A stretch of 64,000 nt of DNA from Saururus chinensis (lineage: Eukaryota; Streptophyta; Magnoliopsida; Piperales; Saururaceae). Shown one piece after another: positions 46,243 through 60,519 of the stretch. Positions within the stretch are counted from its first letter, which is position 1; every line of letters begins with the position of its first letter. The notes beneath the pieces are model-generated. The model had not been told where the DNA came from, did no database searches, and saw nothing but the letters and a program-made list of their open reading frames with translations. Made by a program: the position numbers and the translations under genes. The stretch spans positions 9,909,001 to 9,973,000 of the forward strand of contig CP141147.1 in assembly GCA_035235625.1 (NCBI GenBank), given 5' to 3'.

Positions 46243-48150
46243 CCCTCGAGCCGATGAAACGAAACCGTGCGCCACACCGCACCAAACCGCCGCACCGCCA
46301 GAAATGGTGGCACCCACCGTTTCCTGTGCCGCGCATGCAGCACATTGCCTACGCATAACGCACATAGTGACTCCACGTAATGGCCATGCGTAACGCAATA
46401 CGCCGGACTCAGTGTTGTGCATACCGCGCACGTCCATCGCGCGCCACTAATTTCTTTTTTTTTATATATACTAATCTTCAAACGCGCGTAACTTCCTACC
46501 CCGGACTCGGCTTTGTGCATTCTAGGTACTGTTGGACTTGTATCGACGAGCCCTTCAATACTAGTCCACTTAAATCACTTTATCTCACTCTTTTCATGTG
46601 AGTCCCGCCTAAATTATATGCTTCCCAAGGTCGTAACTTTCGGTCTCGACCTCTGTTTTGCACATTCTTAACTTACTTCAGTTTAAATTAATCAAAAGGA
46701 TATAACTTGACCAAAAGTGGTCCAATTGGTTCGTTGTTTAGTATGTTTGATTTATTTTTTCAAATTTAGCAAATAAGTATATATTCATTTAAAACAAATA
46801 AATATACATTCATGGCATGCATTAATGCTTTGTTTAAAATCTAGTTGACCAAATGAAATCTTATAACTTAAGGAAGAACGGTCAAATTGTAGTATCACTT
46901 TGTTAATTTGATTAGTTATTACGAATGTAACAAATGAATGGGTAGTCTCTTTAAACTTAAAACAACATAATGATTTGTGCACATTCTTAACTTACTTCGG
47001 TTTTAATCAGTCAAAAGGATATAACTTGACCAAAAGGTGTCCAATTGGTCATCATTTTGTACGTTTGATTCATTCTTTTGAACATAAGAAATGAGTACAT
47101 ATTTAATTAAAACAATTAAATTTACATTCGCCACGAGCTTTGGAGCTTTGTTCTAAATCTAGTTTAGCAAATAAAATCATATAAGCTATAAAGAACGGTC
47201 AAATTATGGAATGACTTTGTCACTTTGATTCATTATTAAGAATGTAACAAATGAATGAGAGGTTTCTTTAAACTTTAAACGATATAATGATTTGTGCACA
47301 TTCTTAACATACTTTAGTTTTAATCGATCAAAAGGATATAATTTGACCAAAAGGGGTCTGATTAGCTCATCGTTTAGTACATTTATTCATTATTTTAAAC
47401 TTAGCAAATGAACATATATTTATTTTAATATAATTAAATATACATTCGTGACGAGCTATGGTAATTTGTTCTAAATCTAGTTAAGTGAACGAAATCATAT
47501 AAGTTAAAGAAGAATGGTCAAATTATGGAATCACTTTTTTTGTTTAATTCGTTATTACGAACGTAACAAATAATAGGTGGTCTCTCTAAACTTTAAACAA
47601 TATAACAAATAATAGGTGGTCTCTCTAAACTTCGGTTTTAATCGATTAAAACGATACTTTACTAAAAAGTTGTATGATAAGTTCGTCGTTTAAAATATTT
47701 GATTCATTCTTTCGAACATAGATAATGATTACATAGTTATTTAAAATAATTAAATATCCATTCATGATGATGTTTAGTTCTTTGTTATAAATCTAGTTAA
47801 GCGAATAAAATCATATAAATTGAGGAAGAATAGTTAAATTGTGGTATTACTCTATCAATTTGATTTGTTATTACAAACGTAACAAATTAATGAGAGGTCT
47901 ATTTAAACTTTGAAGGATATAACGATTTATGCACATTCTTAACTTACTTCAGTCTTCAATGATCAAAATGATATAACTTGACTAAAAGGGGTCCGATTGA
48001 TTCATCATTTAGTACGTTTGATTCGTTGTTTAGAACTTAGCAAATGAGTACATATTAATTTACAATAATTAAATATACATTCCTGACGAGCTTTTGTGCT
48101 TTGTTATAAATTAAGTTAACCGAATAAAATCATATAAGTTTTGTACATTT

Positions 48151-48652
48151 GATTCATCGTTTTGTACATTTGATTCATTCTTTTGAACTTAGCAAATGAG
48201 TACGTATTCATTTATTATAATTAAATATACATTCATGACGAGCTATGGTGCTTTGTTCTAAATCGAGTTAAATGAATGAAATCATAGAAGTTAACAAAGA
48301 ACTGTCAAATTCTGGAATCACTTTGTTAATTTGATTTGTTATTACAAATGTAACAAATTAATGAGATGCCTATTTAAACTTTAAATGATATAACGATTTG
48401 TGCACATTCTTAACTTACTTCAGTTTTTATCGATATAAAGAATAAAACTTGACCAAATGGTGTTCGATTAGTTCATCATCTAGTACATTTAATTCATTCT
48501 TTTGAACTTAGATAATGAGTATGTATTCATTCGTGATGAACTATAGTACTTTGTTCTAAATCTAGTTAACCGAATGAAATCATATAAGTTAAGGAAGAAC
48601 TGTTAAATTATGGAATCACTTTGTTAATTTGATTCGTTATTACAAATGTAAC
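48151..48652 (-). repeat. Higher-order duplicated segment, copy 1
   Basis: A 502-bp block almost identical (about ten differences by eye) to 49438-49939, offset exactly 1287 bp (four monomers). Ordinary neighbouring monomers are far more diverged. Confidence 0.85.
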
Positions 48653-49388
48653 AAATGAATGGGAGGTATTTTTAAACTTTAAATGATATAACAATTTGTG
48701 CACATTCTCAACATACTTCAGTTTTAATCGATCAAAAGTATATAACTTGACCAAAAGGGGTCCGATTGGTTCATCGTTTAGTACGTTTGATTTATTATTT
48801 CGAACATAGCAAATGAGTATGTAGTTATTTAAAACAATCAAGTATACATTTGTGACAAGCTATGGAAGTTTGTTCTAAATCTAGTTAAACGAATAAAATT
48901 ATGTAAGTTAACGAAGAACGACTAAATTGTGGAATCACTTTATCAATTTTATTCAATATTACGAATGTAACAAATATATCAGATATCTCTTTAAACTTTA
49001 AACGATATAATGATTTGTGCACATTCTTAACTTACTTTGGTTTTTATCGATATAAAGGATAAAACTTGACCAAATGGGGTCCGATAGTTTCGTTGTTTAG
49101 TACGTTCGAACTTAGATAATGAGTATTATTATTTTAAATTAATTAAATATACATTCGTGACAAGCTATGCTACTTTGTTCTAAATCTAGTTAATCGAATA
49201 GAATAATATAAGTTAAGAAAGAGTAGTCAAATTGTGGAATCAATTTATTAATTAAATTCATGATTAAACTTTAAACAATATAATGATTTATGCTCATTCT
49301 TAACTTACTTTGGTTTTAATCGATTAAAAGGATATAATGTTACCAAAAGGGTCTGATTGGTTCGTCGTTTAGTATGTTTGATTTATTT

Positions 49389-49939
49389 CAGTCTTCAATG
49401 ATCAAAATGATATAACTTGACTAAAAGGGGTCCGATTGATTCATTGTTTTGTATATTTGATTCATTCTTTTGAACTTAGCAAATGAGTACGTATTCATTT
49501 ATTATAATTAAATATACATTCATGACAAGCTATGGTGCTTTGTTCTAAATCGAGTTAAATGAATGAAATCATAGAAGTTAACAATGAACGGTCAAATTCT
49601 GGAATCACTTTGTTAATTTGATTCGTTATTACAAATGTAACAAATTAATGAGATGTCTATTTAAACTTTAAATGATATAACGATTTGTGCACATTCTTAA
49701 CTTTCTTCAGTTTTTATCGATATAAAGAATAAAACTTGACCAAATGGTGTTCGATTAGTTCATCATCTAGTACATTTAATTCATTCTTTTGAACTTAGAT
49801 AATGAGTATGTATTCATTCGTGATGAACTATAGTACTTTGTTCTAAATCTAGTTAACCGAATGAAATTATATAAGTTAAGGAAGAACTGTTAAATTATGG
49901 AATCACTTTGTTAATTTGATTCGTTATTACAAATGTAAC
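49389..49939 (-). repeat. Higher-order duplicated segment, copy 2
   Basis: Matches copy 1, and its first 49 bp match 47950-47998. Relative to the first copy it lacks 152 bp that are bounded there by the direct repeat GATTCATC (47999-48006 and 48151-48158), a slippage-type deletion. Confidence 0.82.
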
Positions 49940-51964
49940 GAGCTATGTTGCTTTATTCTAAATCCAGTTAAGTAAATAAAATTAAATAAGTTAATGAATA
50001 ATAGTCAAATTGTGGAATTACTTGGTTAATTGGATTCGTAATTACAAACATAACAAATAAATGAGAGATCTTTTTATACTTTAAATCATATAACGATTTG
50101 TACGCATTCTTAACTTACTTTGGTTTTAGTCATTTAAAAGGATATAACTTGACCACAAGTGGTCTGATTAGTTCATTGTTTAGTACGTTTGATTCATTTT
50201 TTGAACTTATAAAATAAGTACATAGTTATTGAAAACAGTTAAATAAACATTTGAAACGAGCTTTAGTGCTTTGTTCTAAATCTAGTTAAGCGAATAAAAT
50301 CATATAAATTAAGGAAGAATGGTCAAATTGCGGAATCGCTTTGTCAATTTGATTGGTTATTACGAACGTAACAAATGAATATGAGGTCTCTTTAAACTTT
50401 AAATGATATAACAATTTGTGCACATTCTTAACTTACTTCAATTTTATTTGATTAAAAAGATATGACTTAAATAGCAAATGAATGGCCGATTTGTTCATCG
50501 TATAGTACGTATGGTCTATTCTTTTGAACATAGCAAATGAGTACATAATTATTTAAAATAATTAAATCTATACATTTGTGACGATCTAGTTATGCGAATG
50601 AAATTATATAAATTAAGGAAGAATGGTCAAATTTTAGAATCATTTTGTCAATTTAATTAGTTAATAGGAGGCCTCTTCAAACTTTAAACAATATAACAAT
50701 TTGTGCACATTCTTAACTTACTTCAGTTTTAATCAATCAAAAGAATATAACTTGACTAAAAGGGGTATGATTGGTTTGTCATTTAGTATGTTTGATTCAT
50801 TATTTTAAACTTAGTAAATGAGTACGTATTAATTTAAAAAATTCACTATATATTCATGATGAGCTTTAGTGCTTTGTTCTAAATCTAGTTAACCAAATGA
50901 AATCATATAACATAAGGAAGAACGGTCAAATTGTTGAATTTCTTTGTCAATTTGATTCATTATTACAAACATAACAAATGAATAGGATGTATCTTTCAAC
51001 TTTAAACGATATAATGATTTCACACATTCTTTACTTACTTTGGTTTTAATCGATTAAAAGTATCTAACTTGACTAAAAGTGGTGTGATTGGTTCATCATT
51101 TAGTACATTTGATTCATTCTTTTGAACTTAGCAAATGAGTACGTTTTAATTAAAAATAATTAAATATACATTCATGACGAGCTTTTGTAGTTTGTTCTGA
51201 ATCTGGTTGAGCGAATGAAATCATATAAGTTGATTCATTATTATGAACATAACAAATTAATAGGAGGTCTCTTTAAACTATAAACGATATAACAATTTGT
51301 GCACATTCTGAACTTACTTCAGTTTTAATCGATTAAAATGATATAACTTGACCAAAAGTAGGGTCTAATTAGTTCATTGTTTATTACTTTTGATTCATTT
51401 TTTCGAACTTGGCAAATGAGCATGTAGTTATTTCAAAAAATTAAATATACATTTGTGACAAGCTTTAGTGCTTTGTTCTAAATCTAGTTAAGTAATTGAA
51501 ATTATATAAATTTTGGAAGAATGGTCAAATGATAAATTCGCTTTGTCAATTTGATTGGTTATTATGAATGTAACAAATGAATAGGATTCCTCTTTAAACA
51601 TTAAATAATATAAAAATTTATACACATTCTTAACTTACGTCAGTTTTAATCGATTAAAAGAATATGACTTAAAGGGGTCCAATTGGTTCGTTGTTTATTA
51701 CATTTGATTTATTATTTTGAACTTAAAAAATGAATACATATTCATTTAAAAATATATATATATATTCGTGACGAGCTTAAGTGCTTTGATCTAAATCTAG
51801 TTAAGCGAATAAAATCATATAAGTTTAGGAAGAACGGTCAAATTGTGGAATCACATTGTTAATTTGATTCATTATTATGAACGTAAAAGGATATATTTTA
51901 ACCAAAAGTGGGCCCATTAGTTCGTCATTTAGTAGGTTTAATTCATTCTTTTAAACATAGTTAA

Positions 51965-51985
51965 TGGGAATGGTCAAATTGTATA
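51965..51985. other. Second satellite inversion junction
   Basis: Minus-oriented sequence (TTAAACATAGTTAATG, then GGTCAAATTG) passes into plus-oriented AACAAATGTGTACAAATTG within about 20 bp. The last minus monomer is also shortened near 51885 (GAACGTAA joined to AAGGATATA). Confidence 0.75.
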
Positions 51986-54900
51986 TTTTAACAAATGTGT
52001 ACAAATTGTTATATCACAATCCCATTCATTTGTTATGATTTTAATAACAATTTAAATTTACAAGTTAATTCCACAATTTGACCGTTCTTCCTTATTTTAA
52101 ATGATTTCATTCGCATAATTAGATTTAGAACAAAGCAGTAAAGCTCATTATGAATGCATATTTAATTATTTTAAATGAATACGTACTCATTTGGTAAGGT
52201 AAATAATAAGTCAAACATACTAAACGAAGAACAAATCGGACCCCTTTTTTGTCAAGTTTTGTCCTTTTAATCGATTAAAACCGCAGTAATTTAAGAATGT
52301 ACACAAATTATTATATTGTTTAATGTTTAAAGAGATCTACCATTCATTTGTTACCTTCGTAGTAACAAATAAAATTGACAAAGAGATTTCACAAATGGAC
52401 CGTTCTTTAATTTATAAAATTTCATTCACTTAACTATATTTAGAACAAAGCACTACAGCTCACCACTAATGTATATTTAATTATTTTAAATAGCTGCGTA
52501 CTCATTTGCTAAGTTTGAAGTAATGAATCAAACGTACTAAATGACAATCAAATCGGCCCACTATTGGTCAAATCCTTTTAATCAATTAAAACCAAAGTAA
52601 GTTAAGATTGTGAAAAAATCATTATATCATTTAAAGTTTAAAGAGGCCTCTCAATCATTTGTTACGTTCCTAATAACGACTCAAATTAGTAAAGTGATTC
52701 CAAAATTTGACCATTCTTCATTAACTTATATAATTTCATTCGCTTGATCGATTTAAAACAAAGAACCACAGCTCGTCACGAATATAAATTTAATGGTTTT
52801 AAATAACTACATACTCATTTGTTAAGTTCAAAGAAATAAATCAAACATACTAAATGACGAACCAATCGGCCCACTTTTAGTCAAGTTATATCTTTTTAAT
52901 CGATCAAAACCGAAGTAAGTTAAGAATATACACAAATCGTTATATCGTTTAAAGTTTAAAGATGCCCCCCATTTATTTGTTACGTCTGTAATAATTAATC
53001 AAATTTAGAAGGCAATTAAACAATTTGACCATTCTTTCTTAATTTATATGATTTAATTCGCCTAACTAGATTTAGAACAGAACACAAAAGCTCGTCACGT
53101 GTGTAACTTTAATTATTTTAAATAGCTACATACTCATTTGCAAAGTTCGAAAGAATAAATCAAACGTACTAAATGACGAACCAATCGGCCCACTTATGGT
53201 CAAGTTATATCCTTTTAAATGATTAAAACCGATGTAAGTTAAAAATATGCACCAATCGTTCTGTCGTTTAAAGTTTAAAGGGGCCACTTAATCATTTGTT
53301 ACATTCATAATAACTAATCAGATTGACAAAACAATTCCACAATTTGACCAGTCTTCTTTAACTTATATAATTTCCTTCGCTTAATTAGATTTAGAACAAA
53401 GCATCAAAGAACGTCACGAATGTTTATTTAATTGTTTTAAATGGATACATACTAATTTGCTAGGTTCAAAAGAATGAATTAAACCTTCTAAATGACGAAC
53501 CAATCAGACCACTTTCGCTCAAGTTATATCCTTTTGATCGATTAAACCCAAAGTTAGTTAAGAATGTGCACAAATCGTTATGTTGCTTAATGTTTAAAGA
53601 GCCCTCCCATTCATTTGTTATGTTCGTAATAATGAATCAAATTAACAAAGTGATTTTACAAACTTACATGATTTTATTGGCTTAACTAAATTTAGAACAA
53701 AGTATTAAATCTCGTCACGAATGTAAATTTAATTATTTTAACTAAATATGTACTCATTTGCTAAGTTAAATAATGAATCAAACGTACTAAACGATGAACC
53801 AATCAGACCCCTATTGGTCAAATTATATCCTTTTGTTTGATTAAAATTGAAGTAAGTTAAGAATGTGAACAAATCGTGATATCATTTATAATTTTAAGAA
53901 ACATCCCATTCATTTGTTACGTTCATAATAACTAATCAAATTGACAAATTGATTCCACAATTTGACCGTTGTTCCATAACATATTTGATTTCATTTACTT
54001 AACTAGATTTAGAACAAAGCACTAAAGCTCATCACAAATGCATATTTAATTATTTTAATCATTTTCTAAGTTCAAAAGAATGAATTAAATATACTAAATG
54101 ACGAACTAATTAGACCCATTTTTGTCAAGTTATATAATTTCGATCAATTAAAACCGAAGTAAGCGAAGAATATGCACAAATTGTTATATCGTTTGAATTT
54201 TAAAGAGACCTCACATTCATTCATTGCATTCATAATAACTAATCAAATTGATAAAGCTATTCTATAATTTTACTGTTCTTCCTTAATTTATATGATTTCA
54301 TTCGCTTAACTAGATTTAGAACAAAGCACTAAAGCTCGTCACAAATATATACTTAATTATTTTCAATAAGTACGTACCCATTTGCTAAGATCGAAAGTAT
54401 GGATCAAATGTACTAAACGATGAACGAATCGGACATCTTTTGGTAAAGTTATATTCTTTGAATCGATTAAAATTGAAGTAAGTTAAGAATGTGTACAAAT
54501 CGTTATATCATTTAAAGTTTAAAGAAACCTCCCATTCATTTGTTATGTTGGTAATAACGAATGAAATTGACTAAGTGACTAAGTGATTCTACAGTTTGAC
54601 CTTTATTCCTTAACTTATATAATTTCATTCACTTAACTAGATTTAAAATAAAGCAACAAAGCACACATGAATGTATATTTAATTATTTTAAATAAATTTA
54701 TACTCATTTGCTAAGTTCAAAAGAATAAATCAAACATACTAAATAAGGAATAAATTGGACACTTTTTGGTTCTTTTGATAAATTAAAATTGAAATAAGCT
54801 AAGAATGTTCAAAAATCATTATATCATTTAAAGTTTAAAATGACATCCTATTTATTTGTTACATTCATAAAAACGAATAAAATTAACAAAGTGATTCCAC

Positions 54901-57211
54901 AATTTGATCGTTTTTCCTTAACTTATATTATTTAATTCGTTTAACTAGATTAAGGACAAAGCACCAAAGCTTGTCACGATTGTATACTTAATTATTTTAA
55001 ATAAATATGTACTCATTTACTAAGTTTAAAAGAATAAATTAAATGTACTAAACGACAAACCAATTGGACCCTTTTTTGATCAAGTTATATCCTTTGTATC
55101 AATTAAAACTGAAGTACATTCAAAGTTTAAAGAAACCTCTTGTTCATTCGTTATGTTTGTAATAAGGAATCAAATTTACAAAGTGATTCTACAATTTAAC
55201 CATTCTTCCTTAACTTATATAAATTTGTTCACTTAATTAGATTTAGAACAAAATACAAAAGCTCATCACAAATGTATATATAATTATTTTAAATAACTAC
55301 GTACCCATTTGTTAAGTTCGAAAGAATGGATCAAATATACTAAACAAGGAATGAATTGGACAACTTTTGGTAAAGTTATATGTACTTAATGGAATAAAAC
55401 CGAAGTAAGCTAAGAATGTGTACAAATCGTTATATCGTTTAAAGTTTAAAAATAACTCCCATTCATTTTGTTACATCATAATAAGGAATCAAATTGACAT
55501 AGTGATTCTATAATTTGACAGTTCCTCCTTAACTTATATAATTTTATCGCTTAACTAAATTTAGAATAAAGTAACAAGTCGTCACGAATGTATATTTAAT
55601 TGTTTTTACTAAATACTTACTCATTTTCTAAGTTTAAAACAATAAATCAAACATACAAAACGATGAACAAAATAGACCCTTTTTGGTCATGTTATATCTT
55701 TTTAATAGATTAAACCGAAGTAAGTTAAGAACATGCAAAAATCATTAAATCGTTTAAAGTTTAAAGAGACATCCTTATTCATTTGTTATGTTCACAAAAA
55801 TAAATTTAATTAATAAAGCAATCCACAATTTGACTATTCTTCCTTATTTTATATGATTTCATTCAATTAACTAGATTTAGATCAAAGTACTAAAGCTTGT
55901 CACCCATGTATAATTAATTATCTTAAATTAATAGATACTCATTTCCTAAGTAAAATAATGAATAAAATGTACTAAACAATGAAGCAATCGTACCCCCTTT
56001 GGTCAAGTCATATCTTTTTGATCGATTAAAACTGAAGTAAGTTAAGAATGTGCACAAATTGTTATATCATTTAAAGCTTAAACAGACCTCCCATTCATTT
56101 GTTATGTTCATAATAACAATTATAATCGACAAAAATATTCTGTAATTTGATTGTTCTTTGTTATTTTATATAATTTTATTCGCTTAATTAGATTGAAAAC
56201 AAAACACTAAACCTCACCACGAATGTATATTTAATTATTTTAAATAAATACGTACTCATTTCCTAAGTTAAATAATGAATCAAATATAACAAACGACCAG
56301 CCAATCAGACGCCCTTTGTGTCAAGTTATATCATTTTAATCGATTAAAACCATAGCAATTTAAGAATATGCACAAATTGTTATATTGTTTAAAGTTTAAA
56401 GAGACCTGCCATTCATTTGTTACATTCGTAATAATAAGTAAAATTGACAAAGCAATTCCACAATTTGACCGTTCTTCTTTAATTTATATAATTTTATTTG
56501 CTTAACTATATTTGGAACAAAGAACTTAAGCTTGTCACAAATGTATCTTTAATTATTTTAAATAACTACGTCCTCATTCGTTAAGTTTGAAAAAAATAAT
56601 CAAATTTACTAAACGAATTAAATAGACAAAGTGATTCTATAATTTGATCATTCTTTCTTAACTTATATAATTTCATTCGCTAAACTATATTTGGAATAAA
56701 GCAACAAAAATCACCACGAATGTATATTTAATTATTTTAAATGAATACATACTCATTTACTAAGTTCAAAAGAACAAAATTAAACGTACTAAACGAGGAA
56801 CAATTCGGACCCTTTTCTGTCAAGGTATATCATTTTGATAGATTAAAACTAAAGTAAGTTAATGATGTACAAAAATTATTATATCATTTAAAGTTTAAAA
56901 AGACCTCTTATTTATTTGTTATGTTTGTAATAACAAATCATATTATCAAAGTTATTTTACAATTTGATCATTCTGCCTTAACTTATATGATTTAATTCGC
57001 TTAACTAGATTTAAGACAAAGCACCAAAGCTCATCACAAATATATATTTAATTATTTTAAATAAATATGTACTCATTTGCTAAGTTCAATACTAAACGAC
57101 GAACCAATCAGACCCTTTTTGGTCGAGTTATATCTTTGTATCGATTAAAACCGAAGTAAGTTAAAAATGTACACAAATCATTATATCGTTTAAAGTTTAA
57201 AGAGACCTCCC
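51980..57211 (+). repeat. Satellite block F6, plus orientation
   Basis: About 16 monomers in plus orientation, with shortened copies near 55120 and 56610. It ends in AGAGACCTCCC, the X2 target. No gene seen. Confidence 0.93.
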
Positions 57212-60200
57212 TGTCATGACCCGGATTTTTAAAACCTTTTTTTAAAATAGCATGAACGGTAAGTCACAATTTTTTTTTTAAATACAAAAAATACCATTCA
57301 ATTAAATATCTAGGTCATGATAAATGGGGTTCACAAATATGAATATCAAATCATATGTTATTACTACATATATGAAAATTCATAAAGAACAGCTCATCCA
57401 TCTATGTACAAGTTCATCATCTGTCTAAAAATAAATAATAAGTTGACTCTCACGCTAAAGAAACACTTATGTACCGGAGTTACAGAAACGCATAAACTTC
57501 TTCTTGTGCTTGCCTTGGTCTCACTTGTCGTTACCTTGAGAATCTGCAACTAACCAAACCAAACAACCACAACGACAATGGAATCTCTTCGCCTTCAAGA
57601 GAAGAGCTTCCACAAGTACAAAAGATTTTATTAATTTTTTCCAGATTGGGCCAATATCACCCGATGTTAGTTGCTTACATACTCATCAGACAACATCTCG
57701 AATGTTTCCAATAAGATCAAATCCATACGTAGTTCTACCTAAAACTACACTATACTAAGAAGCATAGCATCACACATGCAATGCTTAAGTATTTTAAAGC
57801 AACCTACATTTTATGCAAGTCCTTTACTCGTTCCACTTGTCTAATTAACAAGAAATATCAAACAATGCTATTAATTATCTCACAACCCTTGTTGAATAAT
57901 TAATGCTCACATCCTGCAAACAATACCACATAAGGGTGATACATACAACACTGAATATAAGTTAGCTCAGAAACATGGCTAATCTTTAACCAATAAAGAC
58001 CATCACAATGCACAAAACAATGGACATCGTTAAGGAAATAATGCACTAATTGTTACCTGAAAATACCGACTCCCGCTCAAAGGAGTAATTGGATCAGCCA
58101 TGGGCCTAGAAATGTAGGTATAAGCTATGCTCATGGACACACTAGCCGGAGGTAAATGAGCCATCCATGATGCTCAAAAACCTGGTTTGTGCATTTGCAG
58201 GGATCCATCGTCACAAAAGAGTGGAGACCACAAGGGTTTGAGAGAATACCGCCATAGCTATTATCAGAAATCCTAGAATCTTTAGAGATCTACTTGGATT
58301 AGCCATGGGCCTAGAGATGTAGGTTCCAGCTGTGCTCATGAACACACTAGCCAGATGTAGATGAGCCTTCCATGATGCTCAAAAACCTGGTTTGTGCATT
58401 TTGCAGAGATCCATCGTCCCAAAGAAGTGGAGACCACGAAGTTTGAAAGATTACCTCCATGGCTATTTCTGTGAACTAACACAATGTTGAATGAACATAT
58501 GACTTAATGCATTCAATGATTTAATACTAATCACACCCTTTCATGCATGCAATCAACTCTCATGATTTGCAAGATAATAGGCAGACTTAGGGCTTAAGCA
58601 TGTGCACTAATCAACATGACAAGGACTTAGGCTCTTGCTGAGATGAACTGACCAATTCAACGTTATAATGAAAGGATTTGGGGCTGAGATGTACAACTCA
58701 AGTTAGCCACCTAACATGACAAGTTCATGCTGAAACAACCATCAACATTCACCCTAATGTATATCATAGTCATGGCTGAAATTCAGGGACAACATATGCT
58801 GGATTTCAAAGGCATCTTAGGCTGAAATTCAGAGACTTAATAAATATGAATATATCATGAACTAAGCCTCAAAAGTTTGGGATTCAATTAGCAAGATTAT
58901 AACCTAAATCAAAGCTGAGAATCAAGTATTTGGTAGGCAATAATGCAACCTAAACTAGGGCTAAAACTTAGATATTCTCTCAGCATGATTATAACATAAA
59001 TCAAGGCTGAGAATTTGGTATTATTTTGGCCAAAATAGAGCCTAAAATAAGGCTGCAAAATAGGGATCTAAATAAGCAAAAGCAAAGCCTAAACCAAGGC
59101 TTTAAATGACCAAGGTAGAGCCTAAACCAAGGTTTCAAAGGGGTTCGATTAGCCAAAGTATGGCCTAAAGTAAGGCCACAAATTAGGGATTAAGTTGGCC
59201 AAAGTATGGCCTAAAGTAAGGCCACAAATCAGGGAATAAATTAGCCAAAGTATGACCTAAACGAAGGACATAAACCAGGGATAAAATATGCAAAAGTATA
59301 GCCTAAAAAACTAAGGCCACGAACCAGGGATAAAATTCAGTAGAGTTTATGCCCAAATTATGGATGATAAACATGACCAGAATCAGAATCATTCATGCCT
59401 AACTTGGGGCTAAGATAGATGACAAAAATCATCAACATGTTTGCATGAATTAAGGCTAATCTACTTGACAAAAATCAGAATCATGCATACACAATTCAGC
59501 CATAAGAACAAGAGATAAAGTCACAATCACTCAAAACAAGTAAAGGATGACTCATGACATCAAAAAAACCCCTAGAATCAGGCTGAACTATGGCTGAATT
59601 ATATCTGTCAAAACCTCATGCTTAAGGGTGTAAAAAGAAGAACTTATTTGTACCAATTCATCCCCAAAGCTCCTAGCCCTTTCTCCTTACGCTTATAGGC
59701 CTTGATTCATTCCAAAGGTGGCTGATTTGTGCCTTCTAAATTGCTGGTTATGGAGGTCCTTGCGGAGAGAAGAAAGAGGACGAAAGAGATGGATCAGAGG
59801 GAGGCTGCCAAAACCAATAGGGGCTGCCTCTCTTAAAGCTCTTGGGTGTCATCCCCCTCTAGGACTCTCCCATCCTTAGTTACAATCCCGGAATCACAAT
59901 CCCTGACCTATGACAAATAGAAAATCAGCCCACATACATGCTCAAAACAGTCCCAAAAGAGTCCTAACCCGACTAGATGTATAGTTGATCCCTCCTTCAA
60001 CTTTTTCCACCACACCTTGCACTCCTTGGACTCCTACTTGGGCTAGAAGTCCTATGATCGCATGCTATCTCGTCTCAACAAAGTTCTAGTTGCATCATCT
60101 TCTTGGTAGGAATCTTTGTCCCGCTAGGACTCTCTCCCTCTTTCAATTCCTAATTCTTTTAGGACTTCTAATTCCTAGTACGTTTAGGACTCCTAACTCT

Positions 60201-60519
60201 TAGTACATTTGGAACTCCTAATTCTTAGTACGTTTAGGACTCCTAACTCCTAGTATGTTTAGGACTTCCATCCACCTCAGGTAAATGGGCCCTGCACCAT
60301 ATGTTCAACTTTGAATGGTTGTATCTCCCTCATCTGAACTCCAATTTGCGCATTCTTAGTGGCATTTCGAAACTCTGTCTGTGTACTTTCCAACTACATA
60401 GATTTCAGCCATCACTTCTAACTTATGAGCAAGTTATTCTCACAAGAAGTCCAAGGAGTCCAACACCCTAATCTCCACATGGTCGACTTCGGGAATTTAA
60501 AAACATCCCGTACGTTACA
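57212..60519 (-). mobile_element. X2, solo LTR of the X family
   Basis: 3.31 kb, TGTCATGACCCGG to GTACGTTACA, with perfect target duplication CTCCC (57207-57211 and 60520-60524). It is co-linear with X1: 204-bp repeat region (58090-58470), 46-bp units (59130-59340, fewer than X1) and GGACTCCTAACTCCTAGTA repeats (60150-60270). It has no coding region. Differences from X1 are largely in minisatellite copy number. It contains the intact AACATATGCTGGATTTCAAA phrase (58792-58811) that serves as the empty site for element G in X3. Confidence 0.85.
59130..59340 (-). repeat. 46-bp minisatellite in X2
   Basis: About four to five units of GTATGGCCTAAAGTAAGGCC with ACAAATCAGGGA, contracted relative to the X1 array. 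Confidence 0.82.

Larger units (their letters stand above)
44946..46638 (-). mobile_element. W, Del-like LTR fragment
   Basis: The phrase ATCGGATCCGAACATAGTTC with GCCTAA and AAGCATCACA parallels X1 (ATCGGATCTAGACGTAGTTC), so W is a distant relative of the X LTRs. On minus it would begin near AGTTACGACC (46638). A minus-strand TATA (CTTATAAA, 46235-46242) is followed by a CT-rich leader. The 46240-46620 upstream part is CpG-rich and unlike its AT-rich surroundings. It holds short repeats (45225-45370) and a 180-bp duplication (GACCCCTCCAT at 45926 and 46106). The left end is truncated. Open frames at 46154-46601 are GC-rich U3 sequence, not genes. Confidence 0.55.
46655..51970 (-). repeat. 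Satellite block R2, minus orientation
   Basis: About 16-17 monomers reading GTGCACATTCTTAACTTAC on plus, that is, inverted relative to block F5 on the other side of the Z/W complex. It includes a 40-bp tandem slip (ACAAATAATAGGTGGTCTC at about 47570 and 47608) and a high-identity duplicated segment described separately. Open frames at 46785-46982 and 48608-48841 are satellite. Confidence 0.93.

Noticed and set aside
46154..46601. Cluster of open frames on both strands in a CpG-rich region
   Set aside because: The frames overlap each other and lie in the inferred U3 of LTR W. No protein family is recognisable.
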